Shown one piece after another: positions 1-6,465 of a stretch of 23,188 nucleotides of DNA (the first letter of the stretch is position 1; each line of letters starts with the position of its first letter). Position numbers and translations under genes: made by a program. The notes beneath the pieces were generated by a model, which searched no databases, was not told where the DNA came from, and saw only the letters and a list, made by a program, of their open reading frames with translations. This DNA is from an uncultured Kiloniellales bacterium. Its GTDB lineage: Bacteria > Pseudomonadota > Alphaproteobacteria > Kiloniellales > JAKSDN01. Where the stretch lies: positions 1-23,188 of the forward strand of contig CAMYMY010000007.1 in assembly GCA_947259625.1 (NCBI GenBank), read 5' to 3'.

Positions 1-20
1 TGAACTGAGACCTTGAACGC

Positions 21-60
21 GGTCCGGAGCGCCTTTGGGGCTGCAGCCGATCTCCGGACC
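21..60. terminator. Perfect 9-bp inverted repeat (terminator-like or leader hairpin)
   Basis: GGTCCGGAG at 21-29 is the exact reverse complement of CTCCGGACC at 52-60, with a 22-nt loop. No T-tract follows on either strand, so a classical intrinsic terminator is not shown. It lies just upstream of the methyltransferase gene and probably ends a gene left of the window or sits in the 5' leader. A second, imperfect hairpin (CGCC/GGCG core) lies around 62-90. Confidence 0.4.
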
Positions 61-125
61 TCGACCCGTCACGCCGCCGTGGCGGGGTCGTGTGAGGCGG
101 CGCACGCACCGCGAGGACGAGCGAT

Positions 126-791
126 TTGCTTTCGGTAGAGCACGGTAAAGTGAATGAGGGCAGGGTCACGGTGGGCCCGATCGCGTCTCGACGTGGATCG
201 CCGGGGTGGTTGCATTTCCGCCGGTTCCTAGCACACCCGATCAGGCTGGCGGCCGTCACCTCTTCATCCGGGAGGCTGAGCCGGCTCGTCGCCGAGCAGG
301 TCCGGCCCGTCGATGACGGCGTCGTCCTCGAGCTGGGCGCTGGCACCGGCGCGGTAACCCGTGCCCTGCTTGCCGCCGGGGTGCCGGCGGTCAAGCTGAT
401 TGCCGTTGAGATCGACCAGGAAATGGCGCAGTTCCTGCGCGCTGCCTATCCAGATGTGGCGGTCATCGAGGACTGTGCCCTAAAGATCGGGCAGCTCTTG
501 CCGCCAACGGCGATGGGCCGGGTGGGCGCGGTCATTTGTGGAATTCCTGTATCGCTATTGCCATTCGAACAGCAGCAGGGTCTGGTGGCGGGCATGCTCT
601 CGATGTTGCCTCCGGGTCGGCCCTTTCTCATGTACACGCATCGCTTGGGGTCGCCCTTGCCGGCGAGGAAGCTGGGCCTCGTTGGCAAGCGCTTAGCCTT
701 CACGCTGAGGAACCTTCCACCGGCTTCGGTGTGGGTCTATTCAGCCGATGGCAACGGCCAAGAATTCCCGGCGGCAGGTCCAGGCAGGTGA
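126..791 (+). CDS. Class I SAM-dependent methyltransferase, phospholipid N-methyltransferase-like
   Basis: This 221-residue soluble protein has the Rossmann SAM-binding motif LELGAGTGA (residues 68-76), an acidic strand-2 end (VEID, about 94-97) that would hold the ribose, and a later ICGIPVSLLP segment followed by NLPPASVWVY near the C-terminus. These features match the COG3963 family, which includes bacterial PmtA-type phosphatidylethanolamine N-methyltransferases (about 200 residues). The likely role is methylation of a membrane phospholipid at the cytoplasmic membrane face; the substrate is inferred. The start is TTG at 126, supported by GAGGA at 113-117 with 8-nt spacing; a GTG at 150 is the alternative. 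It stands alone, convergent with the ATP-grasp gene. A related rRNA-dimethylase-like enzyme cannot be excluded. Confidence 0.75.
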   Translation: MLSVEHGKVNEGRVTVGPIASRRGSPGWLHFRRFLAHPIRLAAVTSSSGRLSRLVAEQVRPVDDGVVLELGAGTGAVTRALLAAGVPAVKLIAVEIDQEMAQFLRAAYPDVAVIEDCALKIGQLLPPTAMGRVGAVICGIPVSLLPFEQQQGLVAGMLSMLPPGRPFLMYTHRLGSPLPARKLGLVGKRLAFTLRNLPPASVWVYSADGNGQEFPAAGPGR

Positions 792-913
792 TCGATCAGG
801 CGCTCGATACCGTAGGTCTGATGGTCGGGCCGAAGCTCGTAAGGCTGCCGTCGTCAATAGCTCATGATCGGGCGGGACGTCACGGCGGTTGCTGATCTAC
901 GATTTCGAACCGC

Positions 914-1873
914 TCACGCCGCCGTGGCGCGGGCGCGCTGCTTGGCCAGTTCCTCGCCCAGGAAGCGCGCGACGGCCTGCATCCCGGTCACCGGGACCCG
1001 CGCTGCCTCCTCGGCCTGGGCGTTGTAGTTGGTGTTCGTGTTGACGTCGTAGGTGAAGATCCGGCCTTCGGCGTCTCGGATGAACTCGATGCCGGCAATC
1101 TCGATGCCGTTCTGCTCGAGGAACAGGGCATAGGATTTCAAGACCGGGTCGTCGAGGTCCCGGACGATGGTGAATTTGTTGGCCTTGGGCGCCTCGGCCG
1201 GGCAAAACGCATCCTCAACGTTGCAGGCATCCGCCGGGCAGAGCTCGAAGCCCTCGCTCGTGTCGACCCGCACCGCGTAGTGGAAGCGCCCGCCGATGAA
1301 CTCGCAGCGCGTGATGAAGGGCTCGGGCGCCCGGATATACTCCTGGATCAGCCAGACGCCGTCGATCGGCGTTTCTTCGGCCGGCAGGGTGTCGAGATAG
1401 GCGGCGATGGCGTCGGCAGACTGGAACAGCTGGACGCCGAGGCCCTTGCCGCCGCGGTTCGGCTTCAGGATATAGGGACCGGGGCCGAACGCGCGGGCGG
1501 CCTCCACGACCTTCCGGTCACCGACCGCGGCCACGCTGCGCGGCGTCCTGACCCCGGCGCGCTCCAGCGCGGCGTATTGGGCGAGCTTGCTGATTTCCAG
1601 ATAGAGTGCCCGGTGGGTGTTGACCACGCGCCGGCCGTGCCGCTCGAGCCAGGTCAATACCATTTGGGCCAGTTCCGGGCCGTAGCGATGGCCCCGGGTA
1701 TGGGACGAGGCGCTCATGCGATTGTAGAAGACGCCTTCGGGCGGCGCCTCGTCGAAGGGAACGATGCCTTCGTTCAGGAACCACTCTTCGTGGGGCAGGC
1801 CCAGCTCCGAGAGGGCCGTGCTCAGCGGCTCGACCCAGGGGCCGTTCTCGTGCAGCACGTAAATTCGGCTCAT
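914..1873 (-). CDS. RimK-like ATP-grasp ligase
   Basis: The 319-residue protein carries the ATP-grasp fold: a substrate-binding N-domain (1-85), the nucleotide-binding lysine and glycine-rich loop YILKPNRGGKGLGV (134-147), the adenine-contacting strand WLIQEYI (174-180), and the metal-binding C-terminal part with IEFIRD (262-267) and YDVNTNTN (275-282), where Glu/Asp/Asn would bind Mg2+. The family joins a carboxylate to an amine, often an amino acid, through an acyl phosphate; the substrates here are unknown. The start is the second of two adjacent ATGs (1873), which gives MSRIYVLHEN; the longer reading frame to 1945 starts upstream of the likely -10 and encodes an atypical Lys/Phe-rich leader. 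It is convergent with the methyltransferase and divergent from the hydrolase gene. Confidence 0.75.
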   Translation of the reverse strand: MSRIYVLHENGPWVEPLSTALSELGLPHEEWFLNEGIVPFDEAPPEGVFYNRMSASSHTRGHRYGPELAQMVLTWLERHGRRVVNTHRALYLEISKLAQYAALERAGVRTPRSVAAVGDRKVVEAARAFGPGPYILKPNRGGKGLGVQLFQSADAIAAYLDTLPAEETPIDGVWLIQEYIRAPEPFITRCEFIGGRFHYAVRVDTSEGFELCPADACNVEDAFCPAEAPKANKFTIVRDLDDPVLKSYALFLEQNGIEIAGIEFIRDAEGRIFTYDVNTNTNYNAQAEEAARVPVTGMQAVARFLGEELAKQRARATAA

Positions 1874-1927
1874 CATTAAACCCCGTTTGTTAATGTGAAA
1901 TAATTTAGATACCCATTTCTTTGAAGT

Positions 1928-1956
1928 AAAATAATATTTTTCCACGCTCCGTTCAA
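1928..1956 (-). promoter_or_regulatory. Putative sigma70-type promoter of the ATP-grasp gene
   Basis: Read on the minus strand, TTGAAC (complement of 1951-1956) and TATTTT (complement of 1928-1933) are separated by 17 bp. The surrounding 1873-1945 stretch is strikingly AT-rich compared with the rest of the window, giving an AT-rich leader of about 50 nt before the ATG at 1873. Called from consensus similarity only. Confidence 0.4.
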
Positions 1957-2045
1957 GGAGATTTGGCTGGTCTTCGGGCTTTCACCCTGGCCGCCGACAG
2001 TCCTGCGGCTTGCGCCGGCCGCGTGCATCGCTAGAGTGGCGCGCC

Positions 2046-2888
2046 ATGGGAAACCTGACCGGCTTCTTCGGCAGCATTCTGGCGGTTTACGGGCTGCTGC
2101 TGGGCGGCATGTTCGTCTTTCAGCGCTCGATGCTCTATTTCCCGCCCGGAGACCGGCCCGTGCTCGCCTCTGTCGGTGGCACCGGCATCGAGGCCGTCAC
2201 TGTGACGACAGAGGACGGCCTGGAACTGGTGCACTGGTACCGGCCGCCGGCCCTGCCGGGCGGGCCCGTCATCGTGATGTTCCACGGCAACGCCGGGCAC
2301 ATCGGCGACCGGGTACCGAAGTACTGGCCCCTGCTCAAGGCCGGATTCGGCGTGTTCTTTGCGGAGTACCGAGGCTATGGCGGAAACCCGGGAAGCCCGA
2401 CCGAGGAGGGGCTGACTGCCGATGGCCGCTCGGTCATGACCCACCTGGCAGCCCGTGGCATCGCGCCGGAGCGGATCGTGCTCTACGGCGAATCCCTGGG
2501 CACCGGGGTGGCCATAAAACTGGCCGCCGAGAATCCGGTCGCCGGCCTGGCTCTGGAGGCGCCGCCCGGCTCGATCGCCGAGTTGGCCCAGTCGCACTAC
2601 TGGTACGTGCCGGCCAAGTGGCTGCTGCTGGACCCGTGGAACGCGATCGATCTGATGGAGCGGGTTGCGGCACCGCTCCTGCTGCTGCACGGCGAAGCGG
2701 ACCGGACCGTGCCGGTACGCTTCGGGCGTCGGGTCTATGAAGCGGCCGGGGGTGAGAAGGAGGCGCTTTTCCTGCCGACGGGCGGCCACGCCGACCTCTA
2801 CAACTTCCCCGAGGTTCCGGTCCGGGTGATCGACTTCGTGCGGCGCACTGTGCCGGTGGCGAAGAGTATGGAGCCGGCGTCGGGCTAA
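2046..2888 (+). CDS. Membrane-anchored alpha/beta hydrolase (BEM46/YfhR-like)
   Basis: The 280-residue protein begins with one hydrophobic segment (about residues 7-27), likely an uncleaved membrane anchor, followed by an alpha/beta hydrolase domain. It shows the oxyanion-hole motif FHGNAGH (79-85), the nucleophile elbow GESLG (148-152, Ser150), the acid in HGEADRTVP (Asp219) and the catalytic histidine in GGHADLY (His248). This order and the N-terminal anchor fit the BEM46-like serine hydrolases, whose natural substrates are mostly unknown. The ATG at 2046 gives the family-typical hydrophobic start; an in-frame TTG at 2010 would only add a basic leader. Its stop overlaps the stop of the convergent YdjM-like gene (2885-2888). 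Activity as an esterase is a family-level inference. Confidence 0.8.
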   Translation: MGNLTGFFGSILAVYGLLLGGMFVFQRSMLYFPPGDRPVLASVGGTGIEAVTVTTEDGLELVHWYRPPALPGGPVIVMFHGNAGHIGDRVPKYWPLLKAGFGVFFAEYRGYGGNPGSPTEEGLTADGRSVMTHLAARGIAPERIVLYGESLGTGVAIKLAAENPVAGLALEAPPGSIAELAQSHYWYVPAKWLLLDPWNAIDLMERVAAPLLLLHGEADRTVPVRFGRRVYEAAGGEKEALFLPTGGHADLYNFPEVPVRVIDFVRRTVPVAKSMEPASG

Positions 2889-3409
2889 TTCGCAGACTGG
2901 CCTATCGCGGGGCGCTTCCTTTTCGATCGTGCGAAGATCGCGACGGCCCAGGCGCAGATCAGCAGCTCCAGGCCGAAGGTCCAATGCAGCACGAAGTTCC
3001 ACACCCACCAGCCGTAGCGCGCGGGGACATCGACCAGGACGAAGCTGTCCGGGTGGAACGGATAGAGCCATAGGACACGCCCCGCCACGGTGTCCAAAAC
3101 CAGATGCAGGAAGACGTTGGCGTAGAACACCAGCGATACGAGCGTGAGCGTCCCGTTTTTCGTTTTTGCGCAGATCAGCAGCGAAAGCGCCGCCGGCACG
3201 ATCCAAAATGCCGGCAGGTGTGGCCAATAGAGGTGATGCAGGGTCTGGCGGTTGTCGATCAGGTAGAAGTAGAGCAGATCGAAGTCCGGCAGGACTGAGG
3301 CGAACAGGCCGAACGCCAGGATGCGCCGCGACAGCGCGTCGCCGGCCGGCGCGCGGTCGAGCAGGCGTCGCGTCAGGAGGTAACCGGCGGGCAGGTGGGC
3401 GATGAACAT
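2885..3409 (-). CDS. YdjM-like polytopic membrane protein (DUF457/metal-dependent hydrolase family)
   Basis: The 174-residue product is hydrophobic, with about four transmembrane stretches. It has spaced His/Asp residues in membrane-proximal positions: MFIAHLPAGY at the N-terminus, SVLPDFDLLYF, TLHHLYWPH and FLHLVLDT. The His plus PDFD plus HH plus HLxLD pattern is that of the LexA-regulated inner-membrane family around E. coli YdjM (putative metal-dependent hydrolases, function unproven). The ATG at 3409 gives the conserved MFIAHLP start; the open frame continues to 3469 without a better start. It lies downstream of the molybdenum-maturation trio on the same strand, but a hairpin at 3508-3532 separates them. 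The C-terminus is basic (RSKRKR), probably cytoplasmic. Confidence 0.6.
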   Translation of the reverse strand: MFIAHLPAGYLLTRRLLDRAPAGDALSRRILAFGLFASVLPDFDLLYFYLIDNRQTLHHLYWPHLPAFWIVPAALSLLICAKTKNGTLTLVSLVFYANVFLHLVLDTVAGRVLWLYPFHPDSFVLVDVPARYGWWVWNFVLHWTFGLELLICAWAVAIFARSKRKRPAIGQSAN

Positions 3410-3507
3410 TTCTCGTGTACCACGCGACGAGGCTGCTGCTCGGTCATTCCTAGGCAACGAATGTGGCAAGGGGTTGCGGCGATTCGGGCCAATTGGTGGC
3501 GCATTCT

Positions 3508-3532
3508 CACGGTCGGTGGTGGCCCGACCGTG
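3508..3532 (-). terminator. Stem-loop ending the xdhC-mob operon
   Basis: CACGGTCGG (3508-3516) pairs perfectly with CCGACCGTG (3524-3532) around a 7-nt loop, 17 bp beyond the stop codon of the molybdopterin/nucleotidyltransferase gene. The 9-bp GC-rich stem is terminator-like, but no T-run follows on the minus strand, so termination efficiency is uncertain. Confidence 0.5.
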
Positions 3533-3549
3533 GGGATGACGCGAGATTG

Positions 3550-5181
3550 TCAGCCTGCGGATTTCAGTGCGGCGAGCCCTTCCGGCGTGTCCACGTCGCT
3601 CAGCACTGCGTCATCGGCCATGGCCACCTCGCAGACCGCCTCCGGGTATTCGCCGATCAGCGCCTTGGCCCCGACGTCGCCTGAGATCGTCTGCATCTCG
3701 GCGAAGTAGCAGCGGGCGAACAGCACCGGATTGCCGCGCTTGCCCTGCCAGGTGGGCAAGCAGATGGCGCGGCCCTCCAAGGGGTCGAAGGCGGCGATCA
3801 GCCGGTCGATTACAGCGGCCGTCACCCGGGGCATATCGCCCAGGCAGACCACCACGCCCTCGGTCGCCTCCGGCAGGGCCGCCAGGCCGCGGTGCAGCGA
3901 GGTGCTGAGCCCCGCGGCGTAATCCGGGTTGTACACCAGCATGACATCGAGGCCGGCCAGCGTTGCCTCGACACGCTCGCGCTCGTAGCCGGTCACCACG
4001 ATGACGGGGGCTGCTTGCGAGGTCCGGGCCGCATCGGCGACGCGGGCGACCATCGGCCGGCCCTCCAGGTCGGCCAGCAGCTTGTTGACCGGTCCCATCC
4101 GGGTCGAGCGGCCGGCCGCCAGGACGAGCGCGGCGATTCGGAGTGTGCGCGCGGCGTCCAACCCGGTCCCCTCGACCGCCTGGGCGCGGGGCAGGGGGCG
4201 GCCGGCGATCTCCTTGAGCAGGCCGCCGGCTCCCATTCGCATGACGTCGCGGCGCGCGACCGGCAGGCCGGCGACGAGGCGCTGCAGGATCCAGTCGAAG
4301 CCGTTCAGCTTGGGCGAGCGCGCGCAGCCGGGCAGCCCGACCAACGCCGTATCGCCGCGCCGGGCGAGCAGGATCAGGTTGCCCGGGTCGACCGGCATGC
4401 CGAAGTGCTCGATGGCTGCGCCGGCCCGTACCATACCGGCCGGCACCACGTCGCGCCGGTCGACGATGGCCGAGGCGCCCGAGACCAGCACGATCTCGCA
4501 GCCGCGCGCCATGAAGGCTTCGATGGCCTCGGCGACCTCGGCTTCGTCGTGAGCGCAGCGGACTTCTTCGGCCGGCGGACAGTGGAGCGCCGCCAGCCGC
4601 GCGTCGACCGCCCGCCGGGTCTTGTCGAGCAGCCTCGGCTTGATCCCCGGCAAGCTGGTCTGAACCAGGCCGACCCGGCGCGCTGCGAAGGGCGCGATTC
4701 GGATCAGCGGTCCGGCCTCGCCGGCGATCTCGCGGCAGCGCGTGACGGCGGCCTCCGGCACCGCAAAGGGAATGATCTTGACGGTCGCGGCCATCTGGCG
4801 CGGCTCGATCGCGTCGTAGGGCCTGAGCGTGGCCACGGTGACCGCCTCGTCGACCTGATTGAGCCGGTCGAGCCGCTCGTCGTCGACGACCAGAAGACCG
4901 CGCTGCCCGGCGATCAGATTGCAGCGGCCGGTGAAGGCGGCGGTGGCGGCGAGACCCCCGCCCATGAGGACTTCGGCGACCGCCGTAGCCGCGGTATCCT
5001 CGTGCAGGTCGCCGGGCTCCACCCGTGCCGCGATCACGCCGGTATGGCCGGCCTCGGCGAGTGCCGCCACGTCCTCTGCCGAGAGGATACGTCCCTTCTT
5101 GAACACCACCTCGCGGAGCTTCAGCGAGTGGGCCAGGATCGCCCCTTCGGCCTGGTCCAACGGTGTCGGCCCGAAGATCAC
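3550..5181 (-). CDS. Fusion protein: molybdopterin-binding (MoeA/MogA-type) domain + MobA/MocA-type nucleotidyltransferase
   Basis: The 543-residue protein joins two cofactor domains. Residues about 1-335 resemble the molybdopterin-binding half of MoeA/MogA-like proteins, with the pterin-binding stretch LVSGASAIVDRRDVVPAGM (232-250) and the later NLILLARRG and VGLPGCARS segments. Residues about 347-543 form a MocA/MobA nucleotidyltransferase with LAAGRSTRMG (354-363), a binding lysine in NKLL (366-369), and the metal-site motif CLGDMPRV. The C-domain should attach CMP or GMP to Mo-molybdopterin; cytosine is usual for xanthine-dehydrogenase/CO-dehydrogenase enzymes. It starts with GTG, overlapping the previous stop by 4 bp (GTGA, 5178-5181), so it is translationally coupled to the XdhC genes. 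This fused architecture is known in alphaproteobacteria beside xdhC and cox genes. The exact cofactor form is inferred. Confidence 0.85.
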   Translation of the reverse strand: MIFGPTPLDQAEGAILAHSLKLREVVFKKGRILSAEDVAALAEAGHTGVIAARVEPGDLHEDTAATAVAEVLMGGGLAATAAFTGRCNLIAGQRGLLVVDDERLDRLNQVDEAVTVATLRPYDAIEPRQMAATVKIIPFAVPEAAVTRCREIAGEAGPLIRIAPFAARRVGLVQTSLPGIKPRLLDKTRRAVDARLAALHCPPAEEVRCAHDEAEVAEAIEAFMARGCEIVLVSGASAIVDRRDVVPAGMVRAGAAIEHFGMPVDPGNLILLARRGDTALVGLPGCARSPKLNGFDWILQRLVAGLPVARRDVMRMGAGGLLKEIAGRPLPRAQAVEGTGLDAARTLRIAALVLAAGRSTRMGPVNKLLADLEGRPMVARVADAARTSQAAPVIVVTGYERERVEATLAGLDVMLVYNPDYAAGLSTSLHRGLAALPEATEGVVVCLGDMPRVTAAVIDRLIAAFDPLEGRAICLPTWQGKRGNPVLFARCYFAEMQTISGDVGAKALIGEYPEAVCEVAMADDAVLSDVDTPEGLAALKSAG

Positions 5182-5897
5182 CCTGCGGCCTCGGCGGAGC
5201 GCGGGGCCGGCGCCTGGTATAGCACCTGGGTGACCTGGGCCAAAATCGAGACCGCGATCTCGGCCGGGCTTCGTGCGCCCAAAGCCAGTCCGATCGGCCC
5301 GTGGATGCGTGCGAGCTCGGCCTTCGTGAAGCCCCGGCTGCGCAGGCGCTCCAGGCGCCGGCCATGGGTCCGTTTGCTGCCCAGCGCGCCGATGTAGAAG
5401 GCCTCGGACCCGAGCGCCACGGCAAGCGCCGGATCGTCAAGCTTGGGGTCGTGGGTCAAGGTCACGACCGCGCAACGCCGGTCGAGTCCCAGGCCGGTCA
5501 GGGTGTCGTCCGGCCATTCCGTCGTCAGGGTCACGCCCGGGAACCGCTCGGCGGTGGCCCAGGCCCGGCGCGGGTCGACGACGATGACCTCGTAGCCGGC
5601 CAGGGTGGCCATGGGCACCAGCGTTTGGGCGATGTGCACGGCGCCGACGACGACCATGCGCAGCGGCGGATTGACGACCTGGACGAAGAGACCGTCGTCA
5701 CCGTCGAGGACGCCGCTCCGGTCCGCCGCGATGGCTTGGCGCAGGGACCCGACCCGGTCGTCACCGAGGCCCAGATCGCCGCTCAGTTTGTTGTCGCAGA
5801 ACAAGGCCTGGCGCCCGGTCGCCAGAGCGGTGATCAGCGCGAGGGGGCGCTTGGCAGCCCGGGCTTCCAGCAGACGGTCGAGCAGCTCCCGTTTCAT
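5178..5897 (-). CDS. XdhC family protein, Rossmann (C-terminal) domain as a separate gene
   Basis: The 239-residue protein has the XdhC C-terminal Rossmann domain: the nucleotide-binding strand-loop MVVVGAVHIAQTLVPMA (81-97), VIVVDPR (104-110) at the end of strand 2, LTHDPKLDD (147-155), and the hallmark YIGALGSKRTH (168-178). XdhC proteins carry and sulfurate the molybdenum cofactor and insert it into the apo-hydroxylase. The longer open frame to 6176 is the antisense-like shift of its neighbour; the ATG at 5897 overlaps the upstream stop by 4 bp (ATGA), fixing the start. The usual XdhC is one chain with both domains; here they are two coupled genes, as in CoxF/CoxI-like arrangements. Confidence 0.85.
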   Translation of the reverse strand: MKRELLDRLLEARAAKRPLALITALATGRQALFCDNKLSGDLGLGDDRVGSLRQAIAADRSGVLDGDDGLFVQVVNPPLRMVVVGAVHIAQTLVPMATLAGYEVIVVDPRRAWATAERFPGVTLTTEWPDDTLTGLGLDRRCAVVTLTHDPKLDDPALAVALGSEAFYIGALGSKRTHGRRLERLRSRGFTKAELARIHGPIGLALGARSPAEIAVSILAQVTQVLYQAPAPRSAEAAG

Positions 5898-6229
5898 TCG
5901 AGCCTCTCGACGAAAACCTTGACCGTGCCGCCGCAGGCCAGTCCGACTTCCCAGGCCTGCTCGTCGCTCACGCCGAATTCCAGCACGCGCGGCTGGCCGC
6001 TCTCCATCACTTGGCGCGCCTCGTGGACCACGGCGCCCTCGATGCACCCTCCGGAGACCGAGCCCAGCATGTTGTTCCTTTGATCGACCACGAGCTGGCT
6101 GCCGACCGGCCGGGGCGACGAGCCCCAGGTCGCGACCACCGTGGCCAGCGCCACTTGGCGGCCTTGGTCCTGCCACTTCGCGGCCTGAGCCAGCACGTCG
6201 TCTTCGGTCGGGGGCTTAGAGGAACTCAT
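5894..6229 (-). CDS. XdhC/CoxI N-terminal-domain protein
   Basis: The 111-residue protein is the small N-terminal XdhC/CoxI domain: VATWGSSPRPVGSQLVV (about 30-46), GSVSGGCIEGAVVHEA (52-67) with the conserved glycine-rich Cys loop, and GLACGGTVKVFVE near the C-terminus. The cysteines in SGGCIEG and ACGG are those expected for cofactor sulfuration or sulfur handling. It is first in the maturation trio; a GGAG lies 8 nt before the ATG at 6229. Together with the next two genes it forms a complete cofactor-finishing unit for a molybdenum hydroxylase, yet no hydroxylase large subunit lies in this window. Confidence 0.85.
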   Translation of the reverse strand: MSSSKPPTEDDVLAQAAKWQDQGRQVALATVVATWGSSPRPVGSQLVVDQRNNMLGSVSGGCIEGAVVHEARQVMESGQPRVLEFGVSDEQAWEVGLACGGTVKVFVERLE

Positions 6230-6277
6230 GCTCGGATCTCCACACTCTCCAGGCCCGCCAGGGGCAAGACCCCGCCT

Positions 6278-6305
6278 ATGCTAACCCGGCACGGACGCGG
6301 GTCAA
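6278..6305 (-). promoter_or_regulatory. Putative promoter of the xdhC-xdhC-mob operon
   Basis: On the minus strand TTGACC (complement of 6300-6305) and TAGCAT (complement of 6278-6283) are 16 bp apart, placing a start site near 6271 and a leader of about 40 nt before the ATG at 6229. The 6230-6465 region is the divergent spacer between this operon and prkA. I found no equally clear promoter for prkA in it, though 6350-6435 is AT-richer. Confidence 0.4.
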
Positions 6306-6465
6306 CAACTCGTGAATGACCCTAGTCGAAGCGCGGATTCCGGGAAAAGCGGCGTTTATTCTTCCATATTCAGTCGCAAGAATCGCCTCTTTGGAAAGGA
6401 GACGTTAACCCTATTGGACTAAAATTATTTTGAAATTCCCATCTGTTGCCAGGACGATGATCGCC

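Noticed and set aside
69..929. Exact 16-bp repeat (TCACGCCGCCGTGGCG) at 69-84 and 914-929
   Set aside because: The second copy is the coding 3' end of the ATP-grasp gene (Ala-rich tail); flanks do not match, so it is probably chance in GC-rich sequence and not an attachment site.
5898..6176. Extended N-terminus of the XdhC Rossmann-domain gene
   Set aside because: That part overlaps the XdhC/CoxI N-domain gene in another frame; the ATGA overlap at 5894-5897 sets the start.
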